DNA of 64,000 bases from Brasilonema sennae CENA114 (GTDB lineage Bacteria; Cyanobacteriota; Cyanobacteriia; Cyanobacteriales; Nostocaceae), in contig NZ_CP030120.1 of the NCBI RefSeq assembly GCF_006968745.1, positions 127,722-191,721 on the forward strand, given 5' to 3'. A program made the position numbers and the translations under genes. Position 1 is the stretch's first letter. Every line of letters begins with the position of its first letter. The notes under the pieces are model-generated. The model saw only the letters and a program-made list of their open reading frames with translations, ran no database searches and had not been told where the DNA came from. Shown here piece after piece: positions 18,600 through 27,970 of the stretch.

Positions 18600-21500
18600 T
18601 TAATCTCTAGTAGCTTTCAGAATATGACCAATAGTTGGTTGAACACACCAATAGTCCTTACCCTCTTTTTTACCGACAGGATAGACAAAACTTAGTAGAT
18701 CTGCCCATTTCAAAACTTTTTTTACAACATCTGGTTGGATATCATCTATTAAAGCTACTAATTCTTCAGTAGAAATGCTATCTTCAGAACTTTGACACCA
18801 ATCAGCTAAATCTCGTAGTACTTTATGTTGCTCATAACACTCAATACCTAACTGTACTGTGATGAAGTCAAGTGCTTCTTGAGAGTTATTAAATGAATCC
18901 TTGAGTTCTTCTAAGTGAAGTTCCCAGTGATGTATGGCAGACTTGGAGTTTTGGTAGAAACGGTTTAGTAGTGTTGACCAATTCCCTGTAACTGCGGTAA
19001 TTTTTTCTCGATTGTCTTTATCACTGGGAAAATTACAATCTTGTAACCATTGCCGTAAGGCTGTATCATGCCAAGGTTTTAAACTCAAAGTGGTCAGTCC
19101 ATTCATTGAATGAAATTCTGTATTATTTTTGCTAATTAACTGCCACGCTTTTTGAGGATCAGCAATAAATACCACCCGTACAAAGGAATTTTTTGCCCTC
19201 AATCTTCCAACAGGTTCTATCGCCTCATTAATCCAGTGCTGATTCCAAGGACAAGAAGCAGACACAAAAATGATTGTTATACCATCTTTTTGGCGATTGC
19301 GAAGTCGCTCTTTTAAGCGTTGGAAAAAATCATCTTTTGATAAGATGTCCTCCCAATAATAGTAGAAAAATTCCTTTTTCTTACCTAGAACTGATTCCAG
19401 ATAAAGCTTCAAGTTATCAAGTCCTGCTGCTAGAGTACCAAATATCATGGAGACTCCATTTTCAGGAAGCAGAATTTTTGATTCCTGCTGAGCTGTTAAG
19501 GGGCTGCGCTTGGAGTTATCCTTAGTACCGATGATGCAACGAAAAGTTGCAGGTTCATATTCTAGGGGAACTTCGCGGGGTTCTAAAAGTGCTGCTTCAA
19601 TTTCTTCAGGAGTTCCCATTAGTAGTAGTACGTTGGGACTTCTTAAGGTGAAGCGACCCTTACTGGTCACACGTAAAACCCCTAATCCGACCATTTCTTC
19701 TAGCAGAACCTGAATTTCATCTGATGATAAACCTTGGAAACCTTCATACCACCATGTTAGCACTTCATTGCGAATCCAAGACACACCAAAGCCATCCACC
19801 ATGCCATTTTCACTTTCTATGGAGCCATTGGCAATTGTGTAGGCAATCACTTCGTAGCGTCGATCTAATTGCAGCGTCCACATAAAGCGATCGCGGATAG
19901 CTTTACGTAAGTCTTGGTTATTGTAAGCGTCATCAACTTGCTGCGAAGTGATTATATAAGGAGGACTGTCTTTGGCATCAAAATTAGCGATATCAGGGTT
20001 AGTAACGTGCCTGAGCAATTGTTGACAATAAAGTTGTATTAGACTGGGATAATAATTAGTCTGTGAAAGAATACGTGTTACCAAATCAGGAGATTCAAAG
20101 CGATAGCCAATGCTAGCAAATGGACGTTCAATTAAGGCTCTCGCTTCCCGCATTTCACCATTATTTAGCAGCGGACCAATGCAAATCGGTTCTCCTAAAT
20201 GAGCCAAAGGATGGTTCTCAAGTTTGGTAGTACGCTGTACGTTATGTAAACCAGCAAATACTACCTTGAAGCGGCGATTTGTTCTGTCCATTAATCCTTT
20301 CAAACGAGCTGAGCGGATAAAGTCTCCCTTTTCCTTGTCTGCTGTGGATTTTTTGCTATCAGCTTCCAGAAACTTATCGGCTTCATCTAGTAACAACAAA
20401 ATTTGGCGATTTTCGTCTTGCTCAAGCCAAAGTTGGATTTGCTTGAACAGTTCATCAGGCTTTACACGGCTAGACGTTGTATCAGGAATGACGCCCAAAC
20501 GTTTCAACTCAGCTGCCAGTATATTCCAAATTTCATCAATGTCTCTGTCATAACCAATTGCTTCGGCTTTGAGGTCGAGCCAAATTGCGATTTTTCCTTG
20601 CCTTGGTGAGTGAAAAGTACGCTCGACGAAGCGCAGCAAGACTGTTTTACCTAACTGTCGTCCGCCATAAATAAAGCAAGAACCTGTAGGAGTAATAATT
20701 GAGTCTCGCTCTCGTTGCCGCCCATAAAACATTTCTGGGGGAACAAATCCTGAAGTCGTTGTATACGGTTCTAGGAAAGTGAAGGGCAAGGTACACTCAA
20801 ACAATATAGGTAAACGTGCGCCCCTTTCTCCGCACAGATAAAACATGACAGCATCGTCGATAAGTATGAAGGTGCGGCGGCGTTCCTGACATAAACGGGC
20901 GAGGTCTCGGCGTCTTTTTTCCGTCATTCGTCCAAAATGGAACACAAGTACTTTAGAGCCAACAGATGTATTCCCTACCGCATTGAGAATATCTTCCTCA
21001 GGTGGTCTATCCCATACACACAATATGCGGTAGCAGCCTTTAGCTTCTGAACCATAGGCTGGAACGGGACAACGCTTTTTGTCTTGAATTGCTTCAGTGG
21101 TAACCTCAACCCAGATAGAATTACCAACTTTTTTGATAATAATATTTGCAGTATTAAAACCCAGACCGCTAAGAATTTGACTAACATCTTTATCAGTGAT
21201 TGCTTGCTTTCTTCCCTTGACTGCAAACCAAGTATCAAGCATTTGAGCTGCTTGTTTTGCCTGAGCGCCCGGTACTTGCCGCATCTGGAGTGGCTCAATA
21301 CTGCTACTACCTGCATGAATTTTGTTAATTAACTCGCGTCGTCTGTTTGGATTCCGGTCAGCAGGCTCAAGTAGTTCTTCTATTGAAGAATAGTTATCCC
21401 TAAAGAAGTCTACAAAAGCATCTCTCCTATTTTCTGATTCGGGTATTTGTCGTGCCTGCTGCACCATATCTATATATTCATTGGCAGTCAGGACATCACC

Positions 21501-24500
21501 TTTATCTAATACACTGTTAATTCGTGCATAAGCGGGTTTGTCTTCCCCAATTTCCTGAATGAGTTTTTTTCTAGTCTCATCGATTTTTTCTTGTCGTTTG
21601 GTGTTAATTGCTTCACGTATAGCTTGCAGAGCTAAAAATTTTTCGGAAAAACGTAGAGTTGTTTTTCTAGCATTTTCTATGCTTTCAATCTGTGCTGCAT
21701 AATCTAAACGCTCAGTTTCTCTCAACAAACCCAAACCAACATTCTCTTCTAGTTTTTTTCTGGTTTCCTTTACAGCTTTCTCTAATTCTTCTCGACAATT
21801 ATGAATATCACGCTTTCTGTGCTGTTCTAGTTGAGCAATATCAATTGACATCTCTGGATAAGCTCGAAGATACTCTATAATTCGCTCAGTAGCCTCGTGG
21901 TCTTTACTATCGCTTTGCAGCTGAAAAGCTGTTACCCAATTACGATGATTTAGTTCAACTAGATTAAGAATTTCCTTCACAAGCAAGTCTGGGCTTTTGA
22001 CTTGAGGTTGCCAATCAGAGTCCATTGGCAGTGAAGGGATTTTGAGCAATTCAGCATGAAGGAGATATTTTAACTCCGGCTCGATCTTTGGTAAAGTCCC
22101 GTTGGGTTCAAAAAGATTGCGAATGTCTTCTACTGCTTTTCTACAACAAGAAATTCCCGCCTTAATCAATACAGAAGAATTTCTCGTATCGAAATTATCT
22201 AGTTCTTGTAAAACGATTTTGTGAAGATTTGCAAGGTCTTGTTGCAATTGTTGAGCTTGAGTGTGAGCATAATTGTTGTTATTGCCCATGCGAGATTCTT
22301 GCAGTAAAATCCATTGACGTGCAAAGTTAACGGCTTCCCGAATGTGCTGACGAATCTGATTGAGAGCAATACCAGTGATGGTTTCACCGCTACTACGAAT
22401 CAGACCTAGCTCGCGTTGCATACGTTTGACTTCTTCGTTAATCTGGGCTTCAGAAGACAATCGCTGCACATAATTTTTGACAACATCTAGCTGTCTCAAA
22501 TTATTTTGCATGATAGGTAATAGCAGTGAATAAATAGGTTGATTGGGCTTAATCCACTCGTTCCACACTGCCTTGGCTGGTCCATAAATCATATTTAAAC
22601 GCGGAGCTTGAGTCCACCAAGCCTCAACTGAGGAACGCAAAGCAGCTATCTCGGCTTCCCGCACCGTTTGATTCCTGACTGTCTTAATGGCTGCGGTATC
22701 CAAAGCTAAACCTTGGTTTTCATACTTAGCTATGGTTTGGCAATATTTATATAGTTGGTTAAGACCTTCTCCTAACCGCAGTAAGAGGAGAATTGCTGAA
22801 GCTTGAGTATTTGGTGCTAGCAATGCTGGACGCAGTGCGGCTGTGGCTAGAAGTAAACTAATTGCTTGGTTCCACTCACTGTCTCCATCAACAAAACAGT
22901 TATTGCTTATATTAATAAAATCACTCCTAAGAATGGTTGCAATCTCTCCTAATCCTACGTCATAGCGCACATGGCAACCTAAAATGACTCCCCGAATTAT
23001 TTCTGCCGGTAAATGTGATTGGAAATCAGGGTATAACTCTATCAAGCAACATGCTAAATGATATGCAAGACTAAGTTTCTTTTCTCCAAGCAGTTGCCAA
23101 ATTTGGTTACGAAGGGCTAACGGATCTTGTTCATTAATATTATCGCTGATGGGGATAGTATTTTTTTGTATTGTATCCTCTGCCGTTAACTCGTATTGAA
23201 GCTGTACCTCTTCCTCCCTTAATTCCTCCTCAAAAGCATTCTGAGAAACTTCGAGTTTGGGCAAGGGCGGAGTTACAATTTCTTTGTTAGCTGTTGTTTG
23301 AGAAGGTGTGGTTAATGTTGTAGCTGGTTGAGGATCTACTATAAGTTCATTGCTAGCTAGTGTAATACCTGACTCTAGCTGTGCTGCATTTGATTTTCTT
23401 GTAGTTTGTTGCTTTGGTGGAGCCACTATTTTTAGTTTAGGAGGCTCAAAATTGGAGATTGCCTCATCTTCTTTAATACTTGAAGTAATACTTGAAGCTG
23501 AGGGTAAATCTTGTATGAGTTCTTCTCGAACTATAAGTCCTCCTGTCAACGCTGCTAAAGCTAAAGGCATACCCAACGATTGGGTAACAGCTGTCTGTAA
23601 TTCTGCTAAATGTTGGTAGTCAGCAGACTCGCGAACTGATATCAGTGCCAACAATTTCGAGAATACATGATTGCTATCAGCTAAGCTTTGAGTATCAGGA
23701 TGTTCAGACCCCTGTGATTCTAAAAGGGCTTGGTAGAGTTCACGGGCTTTTATCTGACATTCCTGTAAAGGTTGAAAATCGCTTTCTACTCGATGGGCTA
23801 TAGCCAAAATACGCTGTAAAACTGTCAAAGCAGAAATACGTACTTCTTCGCCTTTTGCTTTTTTCTTCTCCACCTCTACAACAGATTGCAACAAACATTC
23901 AAGGTCACGGCAGGAAACAATTTCATCAAGCTTAGGAATGGGCGATACTTCAGAGGAGGAAGCTAATTCCAGCACGATGTTACACAACTCGGCAAAATTT
24001 TTTCGGCATTCCTCTATCTCTAAAATTAACTCTTCGCCTAGAGGTATACCAGGGTCTTGTAACTCTCTAGTCGCCTTTATTAATAGATCACCAAGTTTAG
24101 AAAATCTATTTTGTAGAGAAGTAAGTTGTGCTAGTAGATTTGCTGAATTGTCTTCCATGATTTTCATCGTTCGACTCAAATGAATTCCTTTCATATTGGT
24201 GACGCTGTGAAGAGTTTCTTGACCAGAAGTATAATTATTATTGTTTTCTTCTAAATTGACTTTATTAGTTGAAGCTTTGGGGGAGATAAAGGTCTCTTCT
24301 TTAGAAAAATGAGTAACCCTTGGAAGAATATATTGCTGATGTTTAATTATTTGAGGCTTCCATAAACGTAATTTATTTAATCCTTTCTCCTCAATTTGAC
24401 GAATTCGCTCGCGTGTTAAATTATAGCAATCACCAATTTTTTGTAAAGATTTCCCGCTTTGATTGTCAAAGCCATATCTCATTTTTAAAATATCTCGGGT

Positions 24501-25805
24501 GCGAGCGTCGAGGATATTCAAGAGATTTTCTATTTCTTCGTGCAACAGAGTTTTATGTAGCTGTTCTTCCGGTGTATCGCCATCAAATTCAATCCAGTCT
24601 CCTAATGTAGTGTCTTCTTCCTCGCCAATCCGAGTATCTAAGGAAATTAAGGGAAGAGCCAATTTAACTATAGAACGCAGCTTTTCAGTTGTCATTTCCA
24701 AGCTAGTGGCGATTTCTTCTTGCTTGGGAATACGACCCATTTCTTGAGAAAGCAGCTTGGTTATTTTCTTAACCTGATAGATTTTTTCCCAAAGGTGAAC
24801 GGGTAGGCGAATTGTACGGGATTGGTCATCAAGCCCTCGTTTTATCCCCTGCCTAATCCACCAAGTTGCGTAAGTGGAAAACCTATTACCTTTTGTATAA
24901 TCAAATTTTTTAACCGCTCTGATTAATCCTAAATTTCCTTCTTGAATTAAATCTAAAAAATCAACGCCTAGATTGGTATATCTCTTAGCAATTGAAACGA
25001 CTAACCGCAGGTTTGCTTCTATCAGCTTGTTTTTAGCAGATCGACCATTAGCTATTTGTTCACGCAGTGCTAATGAAGATATACCAACTGCTGACGCTAG
25101 CTCTTCATTTTGAGGATTTCGTTGAAGTTGCTTTTGTAAGCGTTTTCTAATTTTTTCTAACTCTTCTGACTGTGCTACTTGACGAGCAAGAACAATCTCT
25201 TCTGATGCTTTTAATAGTTTAATTCGCCCAATTTCTTGCAAATACAAGCGAACTGAATCTGGGAATTCGTACCGTTGCTGGAGTTGTTTAAACCTAAGTG
25301 CTTCGTGCTGGATACGGTGAAGTGTTTGGGGGTTAAGCTTCAAAGCAGCGATTTTTTCTAATCGATTCAGGTCATGATAACTAGGGTCAGCAGTGTTAAT
25401 CAAACACTTGTGAATGCTGAATGTTAAATTCATCTGAGCGTCAAAGCTTTGGTGAGGACTGATAAGCATTAGCTGCCTGTAGTCCTTTGTACTTAACAAG
25501 AAAAAATTAGAAGAGCGCTGACAGAGACTGTTAGCGATCGCCTGCATTCGATAAGTAACAGCACCAAGCGAAGACCATTCATTAGGTTTCAGTTGAAATA
25601 GCAAAACCTGTAATTCTGCATCCCCCTGGTTTGCAATTAAGTAAACCTGGTTAACTGCTTGAGCGCTTCGCTCTGGAAGTTCCAAGATGCTAACGTCCAA
25701 AAGCTGGCAAGTGGTGTTATAACCAAGCTTTTGAAATAATGTTGCGACTTGTTTTGGACTATTAGCGTTTCGTACATCATCTAAGTGCAGTAACCGTTGA
25801 GGCAT
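18600..25805 (-). CDS. Sigma-70 factor fused to giant AAA/STAND-like ATPase
   Basis: A 2401-residue protein. Residues 1-175 are an uncharacterised domain, recalling N-terminal parts of restriction-associated proteins (LFQKLGYN). Residues 184-485 are a complete sigma-70: region 1.2 (SVRLYLQEIGR), region 2 (ANLRLVVSIAKRYTN, RFSTYATWWIRQGIKR), region 3 (GRIPKQEEIATSLE) and region 4 with its HTH (SLQKIGDCYNLTRERIRQIE). A helical region follows to ~1550. An ATPase has Walker A GGRQLGKT (1714-1721) and Walker B LLLLDEAD (D1807). C-terminal helical/winged-helix and sensor-like parts fill the rest. The reading frame is continuous, so the fusion is not an obvious artefact. I know no characterised equivalent. 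It may sense invasion and redirect transcription, with the adjacent PLD-helicase as effector. Confidence 0.85.
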   Translation of the reverse strand: MPQRLLHLDDVRNANSPKQVATLFQKLGYNTTCQLLDVSILELPERSAQAVNQVYLIANQGDAELQVLLFQLKPNEWSSLGAVTYRMQAIANSLCQRSSNFFLLSTKDYRQLMLISPHQSFDAQMNLTFSIHKCLINTADPSYHDLNRLEKIAALKLNPQTLHRIQHEALRFKQLQQRYEFPDSVRLYLQEIGRIKLLKASEEIVLARQVAQSEELEKIRKRLQKQLQRNPQNEELASAVGISSLALREQIANGRSAKNKLIEANLRLVVSIAKRYTNLGVDFLDLIQEGNLGLIRAVKKFDYTKGNRFSTYATWWIRQGIKRGLDDQSRTIRLPVHLWEKIYQVKKITKLLSQEMGRIPKQEEIATSLEMTTEKLRSIVKLALPLISLDTRIGEEEDTTLGDWIEFDGDTPEEQLHKTLLHEEIENLLNILDARTRDILKMRYGFDNQSGKSLQKIGDCYNLTRERIRQIEEKGLNKLRLWKPQIIKHQQYILPRVTHFSKEETFISPKASTNKVNLEENNNNYTSGQETLHSVTNMKGIHLSRTMKIMEDNSANLLAQLTSLQNRFSKLGDLLIKATRELQDPGIPLGEELILEIEECRKNFAELCNIVLELASSSEVSPIPKLDEIVSCRDLECLLQSVVEVEKKKAKGEEVRISALTVLQRILAIAHRVESDFQPLQECQIKARELYQALLESQGSEHPDTQSLADSNHVFSKLLALISVRESADYQHLAELQTAVTQSLGMPLALAALTGGLIVREELIQDLPSASSITSSIKEDEAISNFEPPKLKIVAPPKQQTTRKSNAAQLESGITLASNELIVDPQPATTLTTPSQTTANKEIVTPPLPKLEVSQNAFEEELREEEVQLQYELTAEDTIQKNTIPISDNINEQDPLALRNQIWQLLGEKKLSLAYHLACCLIELYPDFQSHLPAEIIRGVILGCHVRYDVGLGEIATILRSDFINISNNCFVDGDSEWNQAISLLLATAALRPALLAPNTQASAILLLLRLGEGLNQLYKYCQTIAKYENQGLALDTAAIKTVRNQTVREAEIAALRSSVEAWWTQAPRLNMIYGPAKAVWNEWIKPNQPIYSLLLPIMQNNLRQLDVVKNYVQRLSSEAQINEEVKRMQRELGLIRSSGETITGIALNQIRQHIREAVNFARQWILLQESRMGNNNNYAHTQAQQLQQDLANLHKIVLQELDNFDTRNSSVLIKAGISCCRKAVEDIRNLFEPNGTLPKIEPELKYLLHAELLKIPSLPMDSDWQPQVKSPDLLVKEILNLVELNHRNWVTAFQLQSDSKDHEATERIIEYLRAYPEMSIDIAQLEQHRKRDIHNCREELEKAVKETRKKLEENVGLGLLRETERLDYAAQIESIENARKTTLRFSEKFLALQAIREAINTKRQEKIDETRKKLIQEIGEDKPAYARINSVLDKGDVLTANEYIDMVQQARQIPESENRRDAFVDFFRDNYSSIEELLEPADRNPNRRRELINKIHAGSSSIEPLQMRQVPGAQAKQAAQMLDTWFAVKGRKQAITDKDVSQILSGLGFNTANIIIKKVGNSIWVEVTTEAIQDKKRCPVPAYGSEAKGCYRILCVWDRPPEEDILNAVGNTSVGSKVLVFHFGRMTEKRRRDLARLCQERRRTFILIDDAVMFYLCGERGARLPILFECTLPFTFLEPYTTTSGFVPPEMFYGRQRERDSIITPTGSCFIYGGRQLGKTVLLRFVERTFHSPRQGKIAIWLDLKAEAIGYDRDIDEIWNILAAELKRLGVIPDTTSSRVKPDELFKQIQLWLEQDENRQILLLLDEADKFLEADSKKSTADKEKGDFIRSARLKGLMDRTNRRFKVVFAGLHNVQRTTKLENHPLAHLGEPICIGPLLNNGEMREARALIERPFASIGYRFESPDLVTRILSQTNYYPSLIQLYCQQLLRHVTNPDIANFDAKDSPPYIITSQQVDDAYNNQDLRKAIRDRFMWTLQLDRRYEVIAYTIANGSIESENGMVDGFGVSWIRNEVLTWWYEGFQGLSSDEIQVLLEEMVGLGVLRVTSKGRFTLRSPNVLLLMGTPEEIEAALLEPREVPLEYEPATFRCIIGTKDNSKRSPLTAQQESKILLPENGVSMIFGTLAAGLDNLKLYLESVLGKKKEFFYYYWEDILSKDDFFQRLKERLRNRQKDGITIIFVSASCPWNQHWINEAIEPVGRLRAKNSFVRVVFIADPQKAWQLISKNNTEFHSMNGLTTLSLKPWHDTALRQWLQDCNFPSDKDNREKITAVTGNWSTLLNRFYQNSKSAIHHWELHLEELKDSFNNSQEALDFITVQLGIECYEQHKVLRDLADWCQSSEDSISTEELVALIDDIQPDVVKKVLKWADLLSFVYPVGKKEGKDYWCVQPTIGHILKATRD

Positions 25806-25851
25806 CTCATCATAGAAGAAATAATTTCAGTTAGTTGTCAAAAGAAAAATG

Positions 25852-25943
25852 GGCGTTGCTGAATCATGGGATGATCTCGCCCAATTTGGAACGAATTTTC
25901 AAGGGTTTCAACCGCCAATTCATCCCGCATTTATGCAACGCCG
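25852..25943. mobile_element. Candidate MITE with inverted ends and direct repeat
   Basis: The left end GGCGTTGC and the right end GCAACGCC are perfect inverted repeats, and similarity extends inward (GGGATGA / TCATCCC) to give about 24 bp of imperfect terminal repeat. The 92-bp unit is flanked by the direct repeat AAAAATG at 25845-25851 and 25944-25950, consistent with a target-site duplication. It carries no gene. A small non-autonomous element mobilised by some IS is the simplest reading. Confidence 0.6.
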
Positions 25944-26390
25944 AAAAATGCTTAATATCTCCTTGCCCATGCTTTGCAAGTTTCCCTAGCACCGCCGAAA
26001 TCAACTTCATTAGCTAAAGCAAGGACTAAGTGCGTCAGTTATCCGATGGTTATCCAAAAGACAAGTGATGTTTATTTAGTAGGAAACTGTTTTTGTATAA
26101 ATCTAATCAAAAACAAGAGTTGGCGTATAAGGCTAATCTACCTCTAGCTACTTCATTACTAAAAGAAGGGTTTTTAATTGCCATCAGCCTTTTGAACCCT
26201 AAAATACGTGAGATGGCTGAAAGTATTTTAAGTCATTTTATACATATTATTATATTTATACGGGATTTGCCAAGAGTAATATTACTTAGAAAAATTGAAG
26301 AAGAGTCCAGAAGTCAGAATGGACTGCGTCCCGCTCCGCTAACAGGAATCAGAATCAATTAGTTGACGGTAGGATCCGCCACTAATTGTA

Positions 26391-26507
26391 GACCGCTAAA
26401 TTTTCAATTTAGCGGGGGTCTTAAACCCACTTATTCATTTACCAGTCGCACGATTGTCTTCATTCTGACCAGAGGCGGAGCTTTCCTTGCTCCGCTCCTG
26501 GCGACTG
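26391..26507. ncRNA. Two strong hairpins; possible structured RNA or repeat
   Basis: A perfect 10-bp stem with a 3-base loop lies at 26393-26415 (CCGCTAAATT / AATTTAGCGG). A second nested structure follows: outer CAGTCGC (26443-26449) pairs with GCGACTG (26501-26507), inner GCGGAG (26475-26480) with CTCCGC (26490-26495). Neither is followed by a T-run, so they are not ordinary terminators. They could be a structured RNA or a dispersed repeat; I cannot tell which. Confidence 0.3.
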
Positions 26508-26912
26508 ACACCTTCATTCTATTTAGATAAAGAATCCGAAATTCTATTTGTTACTAATTTTTTATTTAAATTCAGTAAAGCTTTTTATGCTCAGCTACTT
26601 TGACAAAAGCTAGAACACTGATTTAGTAATTATGATTGACCAGCAAATTGCTCAGTAGTTTTAGTAAAAATTTTTGCAAGGACATGAACGTTGCAGAAGT
26701 TCAGGATAATATTTCGTCATGCTGAATAAAATTATGTCTCAAGGATGCGATCGCCCCCCGTAACTACTCCTCTAATCACTCTGCCACCGCCACCAAATCT
26801 ATCATCGCCCGATTTAGCCTTCAGCCATAGTTCAAGACCGGTGAATACTATACAGCCTATGGTTGCATACAAGCTAACACACTGCTAACAACCATTAAGG
26901 TTTTTGCTACAA

Positions 26913-27287
26913 TTACTGGGAAATCGTTCTGCGCTTGAATGGATCGGTATTAACTTCCCGTAACTGCTGCACCTCAACTTCAAAAATACGTAACTGCGAT
27001 TCACTATCCCCATCAACGCTTGTCATGTCGATAAGTTCCAAAAAACTTTCGGCACTCATCTGTGGGTTTTGAGCGCAATCCCATAAAGTACCCACATTAA
27101 AAGTCTGATCCCGCCAATTTCTTGGATAGGCAATGCGGAGGTAGTTTTCCCATTGATGCGGGTGGTCAAGCATATGTTGGGCGATTTCTAACTTTGATTT
27201 GGCTTCCACAACCCGAAAATCGTTCTCGTACATCCCTTCATCAATCAATGAAGTCACCAGAAACAGGGACATGACGCTCGACCTCAT
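26913..27287 (-). CDS. Hypothetical protein
   Basis: A 124-residue, acidic, soluble-looking protein. Features include HPHQWENYLRIAYPRNWRD in the middle and a Glu/Gln-rich C-terminus. An internal ATG at codon 6 is an alternative start. I recognise it only as the kind of small hypothetical seen in filamentous cyanobacteria. It is followed by a long non-coding region and preceded (upstream) by a MITE whose right end lies over 100 bases from the start. Confidence 0.6.
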   Translation of the reverse strand: MRSSVMSLFLVTSLIDEGMYENDFRVVEAKSKLEIAQHMLDHPHQWENYLRIAYPRNWRDQTFNVGTLWDCAQNPQMSAESFLELIDMTSVDGDSESQLRIFEVEVQQLREVNTDPFKRRTISQ

Positions 27288-27305
27288 TTTACAACTTCCT
27301 ATTTA

Positions 27306-27412
27306 CTATAGCGGTTCTCATTTGAATCACATACACCACTACGAATAATGTAGAGACGTTACATGTAACGTCTCTACAGTTGTGTATTGTACGCAACCGA
27401 GAAGCGCTATAG
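27306..27412. mobile_element. MITE with CTATAGCG ends and central palindrome
   Basis: The left end CTATAGCGGTTCTC and the complement of the right end CTATAGCGCTTCTC match at 13 of 14 positions, bounding 107 bp. The centre (27350-27377) is a perfect 28-bp palindrome whose left half is GTAGAGACGTTACA. Ends beginning with CTATAG and a TA-rich target resemble non-autonomous relatives of IS630/Tc1-type elements, common in Nostocales. It has no coding capacity. Confidence 0.7.
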
Positions 27413-27666
27413 TTTGACACTTTCAAATACGGCAATTACTAAAGCTCGACACCCGGATTTCTCACCACGATTCTCAAAGCCTTTAAAATTCTGCACTACG
27501 GCAGTTAAAACTGCCGAGTCGTATTTCATCCCCGCTGTCGAATTGACGGGGCTTCCATGCTTCTGCGTGAACTGCCGCGATCCAAAAGCCTATTAATCTG
27601 CAAAATCCTTCCTCATCTTGACAAACTTAATGGAAGGAATTTGCAGTAAGTGTTTTATATCTGATG

Positions 27667-27867
27667 TTACTTTAAAGCAGTCAGGTCTTGTTGCTCTAAT
27701 GCGACATTGAAAATTATTGTAAAACTCACGCTGGGGATGAGTCGGCGTAAAACTTGTAGATGAGCTTCTGCATCACTGCGACGACGAAATCGAGCTACAA
27801 TCTGGTTCTGCATATTAGGTAGAAGCCGCATTACACACCAAGGACTGAGCTTTTCGGAGTAGGTCAT
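27667..27867 (-). CDS. Small conserved cyanobacterial hypothetical protein
   Basis: A 66-residue protein: SPWCVMRLLPNMQNQIVARF then RRRSDAEAHLQVLRRLIP. This pattern is familiar from short hypothetical proteins of filamentous cyanobacteria. The basic N-terminal half suggests nucleic acid or partner binding, but the function is unknown. AGGAG sits about seven bases before the ATG. It lies downstream of the HTH gene pair on the same strand, separated by a terminator. Confidence 0.75.
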   Translation of the reverse strand: MTYSEKLSPWCVMRLLPNMQNQIVARFRRRSDAEAHLQVLRRLIPSVSFTIIFNVALEQQDLTALK

Positions 27868-27901
27868 AAAATTCTCCTGGTAATATCTGTAATTTCTAAG
27901 A

Positions 27902-27932
27902 CAAAAGCCAGCCTACTGTGATGGTGGCTGGC
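27902..27932 (-). terminator. Rho-independent terminator
   Basis: Stem GCCAGCC (27907-27913) with GGCTGGC (27926-27932). Read on the minus strand, the hairpin is followed by TTTTG. It lies just beyond the stop of the HTH gene at 27971 and would end that operon. Confidence 0.65.
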
Positions 27933-27970
27933 AAAAAATATCAAAATGATATTGAAATTTGGTTCAATTT

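Larger units (their letters stand above)
25806..26912. other. Long intergenic region with MITE and structured DNA
   Basis: About 1.1 kb with no convincing gene. It holds the candidate MITE (25852-25943), the hairpins at 26391-26507 and AT-rich filler. A frame at 26093-26362 starts at TTG, is low in conserved character and runs into repeat DNA, so it is not called. Confidence 0.5.

Noticed and set aside
20224..20609. Plus-strand frames of 109 and 68 codons
   Set aside because: Antisense to the ATPase domain of the sigma-ATPase gene; their content follows that gene's codons.
26093..26362. 89-codon plus-strand frame
   Set aside because: Starts at TTG, has no recognisable domain and its end is made of repeat DNA.
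27480..27600. Possible IS200/IS605 right end (hairpins GGCAGT/ACTGCC and CCCCG/CGGGG)
   Set aside because: Hairpins are real, but no transposase remnant or matching left end was found.
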